Assembly: GCA_046290435.1 (NCBI GenBank)
Contig: JBKAGO010000040.1
Span: forward strand, 1 to 64,000
From: CAVQUE01 sp046290435
GTDB lineage: Bacteria; Actinomycetota; Acidimicrobiia; Acidimicrobiales; UBA8592
Direction of reading: 5' to 3'
DNA: 64,000 nt
Shown here: piece by piece, positions 1 to 8,867 of the stretch
Layout of the letters: each line of letters starts with the position of its first letter
Position numbering within the stretch: position 1 is the stretch's first letter
Translations under genes and position numbers: made by a program
The notes under the pieces: generated by a model
Told to the model about the DNA's origin: nothing
The model's input: the letters and a program-made list of their open reading frames with translations, nothing else
Databases searched by the model: none

Positions 1-247
1 TGACCCATCGGGTGGCCAACCAGCAGCGCTGGTCGGTCGTTCCGGCATCGACGAGGCGCACGATGTTCCGATGCCGGACCTCGGCCAGGCGTGCGGCTTC
101 GAGCGTTGCGCCGTCGGGGCGATCGTGGACCTTGACCGCCACGACCGACCCATCCGACGCGACCGCACGGAAGACGTCGCCCGAGCGCCCTCTGGCCACG
201 AAGTCGTCCACTGTGTAGACGTCGTTCTCGCCGGTGAACAGCGTCAC
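1..247 (-). CDS. Serine/threonine protein kinase, N-terminal fragment (runs off the window)
   Basis: Reading the minus strand from a GTG at 247 gives 82 codons that run off the left edge. They look like the N-lobe of a Hanks-type Ser/Thr kinase: a glycine-rich loop (ARGRSGDVFRAV), the ATP-anchoring lysine in VAVKV, and an HRNIVRLVDAG segment typical of the alphaC/beta4 region. The catalytic HRD and DFG motifs would lie outside the window, so activity cannot be judged. The kinase domain begins within about 15 residues of the start, as in many actinobacterial PknB-like proteins. No upstream in-frame ATG exists before a stop, so GTG is the likely start. Confidence 0.8.
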   Translation of the reverse strand, partial: MTLFTGENDVYTVDDFVARGRSGDVFRAVASDGSVVAVKVHDRPDGATLEAARLAEVRHRNIVRLVDAGTTDQRCWLATRWV

Positions 248-372
248 GGATCCATTATCCCATGGCGCGTCCCCGGCGGGCCCGGTGGCCGCGCTCGCGA
301 TGCCCGGTCGATGCCCGGTCAGCGCCCGGTTGACGCCCGGTACGGCCCCGACACGGTTCGTACCGTCGGCGT

Positions 373-2343
373 ATGCACTCCGTTACGTCTGCCCCAACCC
401 GTTCCACCGGGCGCCATCGACCGGCGGCCCGAGTCCGACTCGTTCTGGCGGTTTGCCTCGCCGGAGCGTTCCTCGTCGCGATGGCGGCGACGCCGACCGC
501 CCATGCCCAGCTCGACGAGGTGGTCCTGTACGACGATGCCCTCGGCGATGGCTTCGCCGACTGGTCCTGGTCACCGACCGACCTGGCCTCGACCCAGATC
601 GTGGCTCAGGGCACGACCTCGATCCGCGCCGACCTGACGCCCTGGGGCGCGCTGTCGCTCGGTACCGACGCTCCTGTGGTGGTGCCGTCGGGAGGCACGC
701 TGCGGTTCTCGGTCCACGGTGGCGAGAACACGTCGGCGACGCTGCGCATCGTCGCGATGAACGAGACGTTCCAGCCGGCAGGACCGGCTGTCACCATGAC
801 GGCTCCCGGGGGTCAGTGGACGACTGCAGCGATCCCGCTCGCCGATCTCGGGGACCCGACCACGCTCGGCGGCATCTGGTGGCAGGACGCCAGTGGCACG
901 AACCCTGCTGCGATCCACGTCGATGACATTCGCATCACCTTCGACGCGGGCCCCGCACCCGAACCGACACCCGAACCAGAACCCGAGCCGAGCCCCGAGC
1001 CCGAGCCGAGCCCCCAGCCCGAACCGACGCCCGAGCCCGAACCGAGCCCCGAGCCCGAGCCCGGCGGCGTGTGGGCCTTCGAGGAGACTTTCGACGGCCA
1101 TCCCAGCGCTCCGTCCCAGGACCTCCTCCCCCGGACCTTCGACTACGTCGCCACCCACCGCAGCCACCCCCAGGACCACTTCACCAAGGCCTACACGCCG
1201 TTCCTGGCCGACCACGCCGAGGACTGCACGGGTCCCGATCCTGCGATCTCGCCGTTGCCGCAGCGCCTGATCCAGACCACCCAGGATTCGAACGGCTCGA
1301 ATCCGGACCCCAGCTTCTTCATCTGCCACGGCCACATGATGTCGTCGATGGGCGACGTCGAGGGATATTCGGTGACGTCGTTCTGGCCGCGTCAGGAGTT
1401 CGACTTCGCCGACGGCGGCACGCTCGAGTTCGACGTGAACATCAACGACGACCACGGCAACCGGAGCTGGTGGGAAGTCATGATCGTGCCTCGCGACGAG
1501 CTCAGGGTCGCAGCAGGTCCCGACGACGCACCGATCAGCGAGCGGTACCCCCACGACCGCATCGTGCTGGACTTCCGTCGCAACGTCCGGACCATCAAGG
1601 TCGGGACGGGCGCGACCGCCCCCGGCGGCTGGCTGGCCGACGAGACCGAGTGGGGTCAGTGGGACTTCGCCTGGTGGCGGGACCTCCACCCCGACGACCC
1701 GGGCCTCGACGACCGACGGGTCCGCCGCACGATGCGGGTCCGCCTCGAGGACGACCGCGTCGTGTGGGGCATCGAGACCCCCGACGGTTCCTTCGACGAG
1801 TGGGCCGTCGACGTACCCGGTGGGCTCCCCTTCGACCGAGGACTCGTCTTGTTCAAGACCCACGCCTACAACCCGACCAAGGACGGCAACCTCGACACCT
1901 ACACGTTCCACTGGGACGACATCCGCTTCGATGGCCCGGTCGTCGGGCGCTACGACGTCCACGAAGCCGACGACTTCGTGTACCTCCAGCGCAACGGCCA
2001 TCGTCCGATCGGCGACAGCCAGACGGTGACGATCGACCTCGACGACATCGGTCCCGACCCCGTGTTGTTCGGCCAGATCCACCAGCCCAAACGCGGCCAG
2101 GTGCTGTTGAGCATCAACGGTGGTCCCGAGGTAGAGGTCGCTCCCTATGAGTACGACCTCGAGGACTGCCTGAGCACCGACTGGAAGAGCTTTCGCTACG
2201 AGCTCGACCCTGCCCAGCTGCGGACCGGCCCGAACACCTTCACATGGACGGTCGGCCCCCGCCCGGACTGCACGTACCTGCGGGATCTGCACTGGGACGG
2301 CTTCTCGGTGAAGTTCCTCCAGATCCAGACCGCCTCCGGCTGA
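373..2343 (+). CDS. Secreted two-domain protein with Pro-Glu-rich linker (possible carbohydrate-binding)
   Basis: A 656-residue exported protein. The N-terminus is a classical signal peptide: basic residues, a hydrophobic core around residues 22-40, and an AHAQ cleavage site near 45. Residues about 46-190 form a beta-rich domain resembling carbohydrate-binding modules, with alternating hydrophobics and a closing VDDIRITF strand. A repetitive Pro/Glu/Ser linker spans residues about 193-231. Residues 235-656 form a large Trp- and Asp-rich domain with a second VDDIRF-like strand (HWDDIRFDG). I cannot name a catalytic family, though secreted glycan-active or glycan-binding proteins have this architecture. 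A strong terminator hairpin follows the stop codon. The function call is inference; export and domain layout are visible. Confidence 0.75.
   Translation: MHSVTSAPTRSTGRHRPAARVRLVLAVCLAGAFLVAMAATPTAHAQLDEVVLYDDALGDGFADWSWSPTDLASTQIVAQGTTSIRADLTPWGALSLGTDAPVVVPSGGTLRFSVHGGENTSATLRIVAMNETFQPAGPAVTMTAPGGQWTTAAIPLADLGDPTTLGGIWWQDASGTNPAAIHVDDIRITFDAGPAPEPTPEPEPEPSPEPEPSPQPEPTPEPEPSPEPEPGGVWAFEETFDGHPSAPSQDLLPRTFDYVATHRSHPQDHFTKAYTPFLADHAEDCTGPDPAISPLPQRLIQTTQDSNGSNPDPSFFICHGHMMSSMGDVEGYSVTSFWPRQEFDFADGGTLEFDVNINDDHGNRSWWEVMIVPRDELRVAAGPDDAPISERYPHDRIVLDFRRNVRTIKVGTGATAPGGWLADETEWGQWDFAWWRDLHPDDPGLDDRRVRRTMRVRLEDDRVVWGIETPDGSFDEWAVDVPGGLPFDRGLVLFKTHAYNPTKDGNLDTYTFHWDDIRFDGPVVGRYDVHEADDFVYLQRNGHRPIGDSQTVTIDLDDIGPDPVLFGQIHQPKRGQVLLSINGGPEVEVAPYEYDLEDCLSTDWKSFRYELDPAQLRTGPNTFTWTVGPRPDCTYLRDLHWDGFSVKFLQIQTASG
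952..1062 (+). repeat. In-frame PEPEPS-type repeat encoding an interdomain linker
   Basis: Short tandem units built on CCCGAGCCCGAGCC code for alternating Pro-Glu with occasional Ser, Thr and Gln. The tract joins the two globular parts of the secreted protein. Such tracts make stiff, extended linkers and are prone to length change by slippage. Confidence 0.8.
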
Positions 2344-2351
2344 CGGCCAAC

Positions 2352-2386
2352 GGCGATGGGTGGCCGGCCTCCGGCCGCCCATCGCC
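2352..2386 (+). terminator. Strong hairpin after the secreted protein gene
   Basis: A 16-bp stem (GGCGATGGG-T-GGCCGG against CCGGCC-G-CCCATCGCC, one G-U pair) closes a 3-nt loop 8 nt after the stop codon at 2343. There is no U tract, as is common for terminators in high-GC Actinomycetota. The rest of the 205-base gap to 2549 shows nothing else I can support. Confidence 0.75.
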
Positions 2387-2548
2387 ATGAGGGCCCAGGA
2401 GGCTGCCGGGCACGGAGCCGAGCAGATGGGTGCGGTTCGCCGGATCCGGAACTGCCATGGAGCGTTCGGCGGTCCACCGGGCGAAGACTCGGTGAACCCT
2501 TGTCGACGACGCCCGGCGACCCGGCGCCGATGATGTACAACCGGCTCC

Positions 2549-3406
2549 ATGCCGTTCCGTGTCACCCAGATCTCCGACAACCACCTCTCGGCGCGCCACG
2601 GGTTCGCCCGAACCAATTGGGAGGCGACGTGTCGACACATCGCCGACAACGGCAGCGATCTGATCATCAGCACCGGTGACATCGTCGTCGACGATCCCGA
2701 TGAAGCCGACACCCGTGCCTTCGCCCGTTCCTGCTTCGACGAACTCCCCGCCCCCTGGCTGGTCGTGCCCGGCAACCACGACATCGGCGACGGCCCGCCG
2801 GATCCCTGGCAGGACCAGCCCGTCACCGCCGATCGCGTTGCGGCCTTCGTATCCACCTGGGGCCACGACCGCTTCGTCACCGACGTCGAGGGCTGGCGGC
2901 TCATCGGGTACAACAGCATCGTCATGGGCAGCGGCCTGGTGGCCATCGAGGCAGAGCACGATGCCTGGCTCGTCGAACAGCTCGCCGGTGCCGGCGGCCG
3001 CCGTATCGCGATGTTCGGTCACAAGCCCGTCTTCATCGACGGGCTCGATGATCCGCCGACGTCGATGGCCATGCCGGCTCGCGGCCGCGACCGAATGCTC
3101 GAGCTGGTCGCGGCCCACGACGTCGCCCTCGTCTCGACGGGGCATCTGCACGACTTCCGGGCCCGCATCGAGGGGTCGACCACCTATCTCTGGTGCCCGA
3201 CCTCGGCGTTCATCGCCCCGGGCGGACCCGTCGATCCCTACGGCGGAGTCCGCCAGATCGGTCTCGTCGAGCTCGACTTCGACGACCGCGCTCTCACCTG
3301 GCGACTCGTGCGCCCCGAGGGCGCAACCGACACCTCCGTCCGCGAGATCAGCGCCGCGCACGGCAGCATCCGCTACTCGCCCCCCGCCCCATGGGAGGGC
3401 GCCTGA
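2549..3406 (+). CDS. Calcineurin-like metallophosphoesterase (CpdA-like)
   Basis: A 285-residue soluble phosphoesterase of the binuclear metal family. The metal-ligand motifs are in order: D-N-H near residues 10-12, G-D at 43-44 (STGDIVVDD), GNHD at 75-78, GHKP near 156 and GHLH near 196. This set and length match class III cyclic-nucleotide phosphodiesterase-like (CpdA/Icc) proteins, although substrates in this family are very diverse. There is no signal peptide. It stands alone, 205 bases downstream of the secreted protein and converging on the LysR gene across a hairpin-repeat array. The true substrate (cAMP, phospholipid or other) cannot be told from sequence. Confidence 0.88.
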   Translation: MPFRVTQISDNHLSARHGFARTNWEATCRHIADNGSDLIISTGDIVVDDPDEADTRAFARSCFDELPAPWLVVPGNHDIGDGPPDPWQDQPVTADRVAAFVSTWGHDRFVTDVEGWRLIGYNSIVMGSGLVAIEAEHDAWLVEQLAGAGGRRIAMFGHKPVFIDGLDDPPTSMAMPARGRDRMLELVAAHDVALVSTGHLHDFRARIEGSTTYLWCPTSAFIAPGGPVDPYGGVRQIGLVELDFDDRALTWRLVRPEGATDTSVREISAAHGSIRYSPPAPWEGA

Positions 3407-3428
3407 GGAACGGGCGAGCCAAGCGACG

Positions 3429-3598
3429 GGCGCCGAAACACGTCGCCCTGGCAACAGTTTTCGGCGCCAGAACCATCTGGCCAAGCGACCGGCGCCGAAA
3501 CTCGTCGCTCTGGCAACCATTTTCGGCGCCAGAACCAATGGCCAACCCAACCGGCGCCGAAACTCGTCGCTCTGGCAACCATTTTCGGCGCCAGAACC
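3429..3598. repeat. Palindromic 62-bp-period repeat array, 3 units
   Basis: Three units begin at 3429, 3491 and 3553, exactly 62 bp apart. Each has a left arm GGCGCCGAAA, a conserved centre (GTCGCYCTGGCAAC) and a right arm TTTCGGCGCCAGAACC, then a less conserved filler of about 16 bp. The arms pair over at least 10 bp, so each unit can form a hairpin on either strand. The array fills the gap between convergent genes. Nine more units occur at three other places in this window. Confidence 0.92.
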
Positions 3599-3630
3599 GT
3601 TGGCCCTGGCTGGTTGGCTGGCCCGACGGA

Positions 3631-4551
3631 TCAGCAGGAGACGGGCTGGCTACGTGAGGCGAACAGCCGGCGCATCTCGTCGAGTACGGCTGCTACCGCC
3701 GGTCGATCACGGCTCGACGTCCGCCAGACCATCGACACGCGGCGCGTCACCGCCTCGACGGGCTCGATCACCCGGATGCCGGGAGGGCACGTGGTCCCGA
3801 TGGCGAGATCCGGCACCAACGCGACGCCGACGCCTGCGGCCACCAGCTGCAGTGTCGTGGGGTAGAGATCCACATGGTGGTCGACCCGGGGCTCGAAGCC
3901 GGCGCGTCGGCAGGCCTCGGCCGCCAGGCGGCCGCACAACAGCGTCGACGAGCTCGACACGAACCCCACGTCGGCGAGCTCCGCGAGATCGACTCGGGGG
4001 CCGGCGATCGCCGAATCGGCGGGCACGACCAGGCGCATGTGCTCGATGAGCACGGGCTCGATCCGCAACGAATCCGATTCGACGATCGGGGTCGTGCCGT
4101 CGTCGATCAGCACTGCGACGTCGAGCCGACCCGCGTGCACCTCGACGGGGCCGACGTCGGGGCCCTGCTCGAAGGTCTGCAGCGCCAGTTCGGGATGGCG
4201 CTCAGCCAGCGCGCAGACGAGCGGCACGATGATCGAGGCGGTCATCGATTCGACGTAGCCGATCCGCACCAGCCCGGCGACGTCGGATCGCAACTGCTCG
4301 ACGGCGCTCTGGGCGGCCTCGAGCTCGGCCAGGATCGCGCCCGCCCGTTCGACGAGGGTGCGACCCACATCGGTGATCCGTACGTTGCGCCCGACACGCT
4401 CGAGCACCGGTGAGCCGACCACCTGCGACAGACCGGTCATCTGTTGGGAGACAGCCGAGGGCGTGTAGCCCAGTGCCGCTGCAGCAGCGGCGATGGTGCC
4501 GTTGTCGGCGACCGCCATGAGCATCCGCAGCTGGGGGATGGTGACGTCCAC
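3631..4551 (-). CDS. LysR-family transcriptional regulator
   Basis: A 306-residue regulator starting at GTG 4551. Residues 1-60 are the winged helix-turn-helix typical of LysR proteins (LRMLMAVADNGTIAAAAAALG, then TPSAVSQQMTGLSQVVGSPVL), followed by the linker helix rich in Ala/Glu. Residues about 90-300 form the periplasmic-binding-protein-like effector domain (RIGYVES, then VDVAVLIDD-type strands). It is transcribed divergently from the small zinc-ribbon gene across 54 AT-rich bases holding an ACAAG-N9-CTTGT inverted repeat, a plausible autoregulatory site. The formamidase gene lies just beyond on the same strand and is a candidate target, as is the small gene. Target and effector are unknown. 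Confidence 0.92.
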   Translation of the reverse strand: MDVTIPQLRMLMAVADNGTIAAAAAALGYTPSAVSQQMTGLSQVVGSPVLERVGRNVRITDVGRTLVERAGAILAELEAAQSAVEQLRSDVAGLVRIGYVESMTASIIVPLVCALAERHPELALQTFEQGPDVGPVEVHAGRLDVAVLIDDGTTPIVESDSLRIEPVLIEHMRLVVPADSAIAGPRVDLAELADVGFVSSSSTLLCGRLAAEACRRAGFEPRVDHHVDLYPTTLQLVAAGVGVALVPDLAIGTTCPPGIRVIEPVEAVTRRVSMVWRTSSRDRPAVAAVLDEMRRLFASRSQPVSC

Positions 4552-4582
4552 CCCGATACCTAAGCATCACTACATGGTTTAC

Positions 4583-4601
4583 ACAAGAACAATTCGCTTG
4601 T
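4583..4601. promoter_or_regulatory. Inverted repeat in the LysR / small-gene divergent promoter
   Basis: ACAAG, nine bases, then CTTGT, set in the most AT-rich stretch nearby (4560-4605) between two divergent genes. LysR proteins typically bind interrupted palindromes of this size with a T-N11-A core in the promoter they share with a divergent target. This is a candidate operator only. Confidence 0.35.
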
Positions 4602-4605
4602 CCTG

Positions 4606-4830
4606 ATGGTCGCTGATGAGGACCATGGGCTCATGTTCCTCGTCGAGTGTCCCCGTTGTCAGCGCCGCTCCATCGTCGGGTACGGCCGGCTCGTGGCCCT
4701 CGCCAGCTCCTCCACGGGCCCGGTCGCGCTCGTCCGCTGCGCCTGCGGCGAGCCGGCCGCGGTGGAGTACGGCGCCGCCCGTCGCCCGGGCGTCCGAGCT
4801 CCCGCTGGCTCGGACGCCCGGACGTCCTGA
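4606..4830 (+). CDS. Small zinc-ribbon-like hypothetical protein
   Basis: A protein of up to 74 residues, or 65 if it starts at ATG 4633, which has a GAGG about 12 nt upstream. It carries a CPRC pair followed about 30 residues later by a CAC-G pair, the spacing of a small zinc ribbon. The central segment LVALASSSTGPVALVRCACG looks like a beta hairpin between the knuckles. It lies divergent to the LysR gene and ends before the formamidase stop on the opposite strand. I do not recognise a named family. Confidence 0.5.
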   Translation: MVADEDHGLMFLVECPRCQRRSIVGYGRLVALASSSTGPVALVRCACGEPAAVEYGAARRPGVRAPAGSDARTS

Positions 4831-4890
4831 CGCTCTGATCGCCGGACGCAGCCCAACCGGCCGGCCGACGTCAGCTCGGATGCACGCAGC

Positions 4891-5982
4891 TCAGATGAAG
4901 ATCGAGCGGTCGAGTATGGCGTGGGCGCCGATCACCGTGTCGACCACCTGGGTGACGCCGAAGTCCACGGCCACCGAGCACAGCGAGTACGCATCGTCGA
5001 CGTCGAGACCCATGCGGTCGGTGAGCAGCCACAGCATCTGCTCGGCGGCCATGCGCATCGCCGCGTCGAGGTCGTCACCGAAGCCGTGGGTGATCCACTG
5101 GTCGCCGTGCTGCATCACCGGCGCGCTGACCGTGAGGTCCTTCACCACCGACACCTGGATGCGCGCATTCAGCGAGGCCTCGATGGCCGTGCCACAGATC
5201 TCGCCGTCGCCCTGCGCGAAGTGGGGATCGCCCACATAGAGGCCGGCGCCCTCGGCGAACACCGGGTAACACATCACCGCACCCGGCCCGAGGCGCCAGT
5301 TGTCGACGTTGCCGCCCCACACACCGGGCGGGATGCTGTTGAGGCGCCCGGCCTCGGGAGGTGCCACACCCATCACGCCGAAGTGCGGGCGCACCGGCAC
5401 CTGCACCGGAACCGAGAAGGGCTTGCGTGCCTCGGCATCGGGAGGGGTGACGACACCGGGAAGGTCGTAGAGCGGACGCGCGGTGAAGTCGAAGCCGAAG
5501 CGGGGCTCGGCTGTCGCGGTGAAGCCGGCCGACGCATCGCCGGCGAGCTCGTAGATGGTGATGCGCTCCTTGCCGAAGGTGTCGTACAGCAGCCCCCAGT
5601 TGGCTGCGCAGTTCGAGCCGTGCGGCAGGCGGGGCGCCATGTCGAGGATCCGCACGACGAGGGTGTCGCCGGGCTCGGCACCGGCGACCGCGACGGGTCC
5701 GGTCATGATGTGCACGCCGGGGTTGCGGGTCTCCTCGGCGATCCCGTCCCAGATGGCCCGGATGCCGTCGTCCATCAACAGGTCCGGGGCGTCGCCTGCG
5801 TGGTGGGTCACCGCCTCGATCTCGACGATGTCGCCCGAGGCGATCTCGAGGACCGGCGGTTGGTCGCGGTCGAAGTAGCCCCAGAAGCAGGTGTCGGGGC
5901 TCGCAGGGAGCTGGTGGATGGGGGCATCGTCGCCTGCGGCCGCAGCTGCGGCGACCTCGACGGAGAGTTGTGGTCTGACCAT
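4891..5982 (-). CDS. Acetamidase/formamidase family amidohydrolase
   Basis: A 363-residue soluble enzyme of the acetamidase/formamidase (FmdA/AmdA) family, which hydrolyses short-chain amides to ammonia and the acid (formate from formamide). Family hallmarks are seen in order: an N-terminal WGYFDRDQPPVLEIASGD segment, GPVAVAGAEPGDTLVVRI, a Gly-rich APRLPHGSNCAANWG turn, GVMGVAP, and YVGDPHFAQGDGEICGTAIE, which carries the His/Asp/Glu cluster of the metal-bound active site. Length is close to that of the shorter actinobacterial members. Start is ATG 5982. It is monocistronic, with 161 bases to the transporter gene upstream. It may supply ammonium and formate; the substrate is inferred from family only. 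Confidence 0.88.
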   Translation of the reverse strand: MVRPQLSVEVAAAAAAGDDAPIHQLPASPDTCFWGYFDRDQPPVLEIASGDIVEIEAVTHHAGDAPDLLMDDGIRAIWDGIAEETRNPGVHIMTGPVAVAGAEPGDTLVVRILDMAPRLPHGSNCAANWGLLYDTFGKERITIYELAGDASAGFTATAEPRFGFDFTARPLYDLPGVVTPPDAEARKPFSVPVQVPVRPHFGVMGVAPPEAGRLNSIPPGVWGGNVDNWRLGPGAVMCYPVFAEGAGLYVGDPHFAQGDGEICGTAIEASLNARIQVSVVKDLTVSAPVMQHGDQWITHGFGDDLDAAMRMAAEQMLWLLTDRMGLDVDDAYSLCSVAVDFGVTQVVDTVIGAHAILDRSIFI

Positions 5983-6143
5983 CGGGCCAACCTACGAATC
6001 GTCCGTTTCGGCAGTGTTTCCCGCTCGTGACCGCACGGTGACCCGAGGCAGAGACCGCCGAACAACCTCGGTGCAGGGTCGGGCCGAACAGGGCTCGGGC
6101 GCCGGCGGCGGATTCGACCACCGGACACGATGGCGCAAGCGGA

Positions 6144-8690
6144 TCACCGACGATCGCTGCGGACCCAGAGTTGGGGGTCGACCTCGTCGGTCGCGGCGGT
6201 GGGGTCGATCTCGTGCACGACCCGCCACGCCTCCTCGGCACGGGTCCGCGCATCGAGGTAGATGCGCTGGGCCCTGTGGGCAGCCTCCTCGGCTTCGGCC
6301 ACCAGGCGCGCCGACCCGTTGCCCGCATTGGCATGCTCGAGGCGGGCGATCTCGGCCCGCACGAGCAGCTTTCCCGCCCGGTCGCTGAGCTCTTCGGCAC
6401 GCGCCGACAATTCGGTTGCCCGGTCGTGGGCGGCGGCCAGCGCGGCTGCATCGGCATCGTCGGGCTGCACGTCGAGCGCGACCGACGATGCGGCATGGGC
6501 GAACACGGCCACACCATCGATGGCCGACACCAGCTCGTCGATCCCGACCTGGTCGGGTCCCAGCACATCGCCATGACGCAACCGCAACGGAGCGATCACG
6601 AGGTGCGCTCCGGCGACGGTGGCGGCGAACTCCGACGGCGCTGCAGCACCGGCGACGACGGCGGGGATCCTGGCGTCGTCGATCAGCGCCGCGACACGAT
6701 CCCGCATGGCGTCGGCCTCCTCCGGCGACGAGCAGCCCTCGCAGGACACCCAGATCTCGATCGTCGCGTTCCACGCCCGGGTGCGGGTGCACATCCATGC
6801 GAGCAACGTCAGCAGCTGACCGGTCCGGTCGTCGGGCCACCACACCGCGATGCGTCCGCCGCCGGCACTGGGGAGGCGCTCCCACGCCCCGTCGGGCGTG
6901 TGCGCGATGCCCACACTGCACCCGAAACGGATGGCCGTCTGCACCATCGCCGCGGTCGTGGCCGCGTTGGGACGGGCCGGGTCGTCGGCGTGGTACCAGC
7001 TGAACAGCGCGAGGTTGGGCCGCAGTGCCCCGATCCCGTGCGCCTGGAGCATCGCGGCGACGCCATCTTCGCGGGTCTCGCCGACGATGACCCGCCCGTA
7101 GGCGGTGGCCGGACGGGCGGCGAGTTCCCGCTGGAGCTCGAGCTCGACTCGCGCCGCTCTCTTGCGCACCATCGGCCCGCGACCCGCCACGATGCGGGCC
7201 ACGGTGGTGAACCCGGCGTTGCCCTCGAACCAGGTGGCGACGGTGGCCAGCCGGGCCCGCCGGTCGGGATCCCGGGGGGCGAAGGCAACGGTGCAGGGCC
7301 GCCAGTCGCGGCCCGGGTCGCCGTGGGGGCCCATCTGCGCCAGGTGGCTGCGCACCTCCGAGGCGTGGAAACCGCGGGTGCTGTCGGCCCATCGCACCTG
7401 ATGGACGGTGCGGTTCAGATACCGGACGAGCGTGAAGAGAGCCAGGCCGGCCAGCGCGCCGGCGAGGGGGTCGATGGCAAGGATCGCCCCCAGACAGCTC
7501 AGCGTGCCGAGCAGGGAGAGGCGCCAGTCGAAGAAGCGGAAGCGCGGCCGGAACGAGGTGCTTCCCGCGCGTGCCTCGCTGTAGGTGGCGTAGTTGATCA
7601 TCCCGTAGCTGGCGAGGAAGAACATGGAGATGACCGGCGCCACGACGTCGAGGTCACCCATGGCCACGGTGCCCAGTGCGATGGCGGCGCTGAGTGCGGC
7701 GCCCCGTCGCGGGTTGGAGGCGGGTCCGGCGCCGACGGCGAACGGCTCCAGCGGACGCACCAGGCGATCGGCGGCCAGGCGCTGGAGAGTGCGAGGGGCG
7801 CCCATCATCGACGCGACCGCCGAGGAGAGGGTGGCGGCGATGACCCCGATGTCGATCAGCCAGGGGGCCGGTGCCAGCGAACGCATGATGGACGTGTCGT
7901 CGCGGAGTTCGTCGAGGGGTACGGCCATGGCGAAGGTGACGATGACCAGCAGATAGACGACCGTCGAGACGCCGATGGCGGCGAAGGTGCCCCGGCTGAT
8001 GCTCTTCGACGGGGTGGCGAGATCCCCCGACATCGCGACTCCCTGCGTGAAGCCGGTGACCGCCGGGAAGAACAGCGCGAACGCGACCCAGAACGTGTCG
8101 CCGCCCTCGGGAGCGGAGAAGCTCTCGGAGAGACGGCCGAATCGGAGGTCGTCGGCGACCCCGAAGAAGTAGGCGACGAGCGCGACGACCAGGGCGACCA
8201 TCACGACGTACTGGAACCGGGTGGCGATGTCGGCACCGAGCCAGGCGAGCCCGAGGAGCAGCACGATCGTGATCGCGGCGATGACTCGCGGTGCCGAGGG
8301 GTCCTCGAGCCCGAGGGCTGCCGCGAGGGCCTCCCCGAGACCGATGGTGTAGAACGCGACGGACACCGACATCGCCAGGTACAGCACGAGGCCGATGGCG
8401 CCGCCGAATGCGGGGCCGAGCGTACGGGAGATGAGGAAGTACACGCCACCGCCACCGACCCGCAGGTTGGTGGCGATGGCAGCGAGGGAGATGGTCGTCA
8501 GGACCGTCACCGAGGTCGCCAGCGCGAGGATCGCCAGCATCTGACCCAGACCGACGTTGCCGGTCACGTAGCCGAGCCGGAGGAACAGAACCAGCCCGAG
8601 GATGGTCAACACGCTGGGGGTGAAAACTCCGCCGAAGGTGCCGAGCCGACCGGGCGCCGCGGCAGGTCGATCGCGTCGGGGGGTGGTCAT
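6144..8690 (-). CDS. SLC12-like (cation-chloride cotransporter family) APC-superfamily permease
   Basis: An 848-residue membrane protein. After a short basic N-terminus comes a segment (GTFGGVFTPSVLTILGLVLF, then RLGYVTGNVG) that closely resembles TM1 of eukaryotic Na-K-Cl/K-Cl cotransporters. About 12 hydrophobic helices follow up to residue 450, then a soluble C-terminal half of about 400 residues ending in an Ala/Glu/Arg-rich probable coiled coil (RAEELSDRAGKLLVRAEI). This APC-superfamily layout with a long cytosolic tail matches bacterial SLC12 homologues, whose transported ions or amino acids are mostly unknown. The ATG at 8690 is chosen because the family domain begins about 15 residues later. 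It is divergent from the MFS gene. Confidence 0.82.
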   Translation of the reverse strand: MTTPRRDRPAAAPGRLGTFGGVFTPSVLTILGLVLFLRLGYVTGNVGLGQMLAILALATSVTVLTTISLAAIATNLRVGGGGVYFLISRTLGPAFGGAIGLVLYLAMSVSVAFYTIGLGEALAAALGLEDPSAPRVIAAITIVLLLGLAWLGADIATRFQYVVMVALVVALVAYFFGVADDLRFGRLSESFSAPEGGDTFWVAFALFFPAVTGFTQGVAMSGDLATPSKSISRGTFAAIGVSTVVYLLVIVTFAMAVPLDELRDDTSIMRSLAPAPWLIDIGVIAATLSSAVASMMGAPRTLQRLAADRLVRPLEPFAVGAGPASNPRRGAALSAAIALGTVAMGDLDVVAPVISMFFLASYGMINYATYSEARAGSTSFRPRFRFFDWRLSLLGTLSCLGAILAIDPLAGALAGLALFTLVRYLNRTVHQVRWADSTRGFHASEVRSHLAQMGPHGDPGRDWRPCTVAFAPRDPDRRARLATVATWFEGNAGFTTVARIVAGRGPMVRKRAARVELELQRELAARPATAYGRVIVGETREDGVAAMLQAHGIGALRPNLALFSWYHADDPARPNAATTAAMVQTAIRFGCSVGIAHTPDGAWERLPSAGGGRIAVWWPDDRTGQLLTLLAWMCTRTRAWNATIEIWVSCEGCSSPEEADAMRDRVAALIDDARIPAVVAGAAAPSEFAATVAGAHLVIAPLRLRHGDVLGPDQVGIDELVSAIDGVAVFAHAASSVALDVQPDDADAAALAAAHDRATELSARAEELSDRAGKLLVRAEIARLEHANAGNGSARLVAEAEEAAHRAQRIYLDARTRAEEAWRVVHEIDPTAATDEVDPQLWVRSDRR

Positions 8691-8867
8691 CGCGTCGCGG
8701 GTCGATCGGTCTCGCGCATGAGGATCAATCGGATCGGTCCGGGGGGAGCTGAGCGGGTCGGCGGTGGGTCGGTACGCAGCCACGGTGACCCTACCGCTGC
8801 TCCGGTCATCGACCGGAATCGCCGCCCTCGTGCTCACCCCGCCACTGGTGGTGCCGATGAAGAAGGT

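Noticed and set aside
571..2946. Long minus-strand frame opposite the secreted protein and phosphoesterase
   Set aside because: Val/Gly/Glu-rich antisense reading with no recognisable domain, while the plus strand has a signal peptide and metal motifs.
6171..8860. Very long plus-strand frame opposite the SLC12-like gene
   Set aside because: It is an antisense shadow of a GC-rich gene: Gly/Arg/Asp-rich with no domains until the true MFS sequence begins near 8960.
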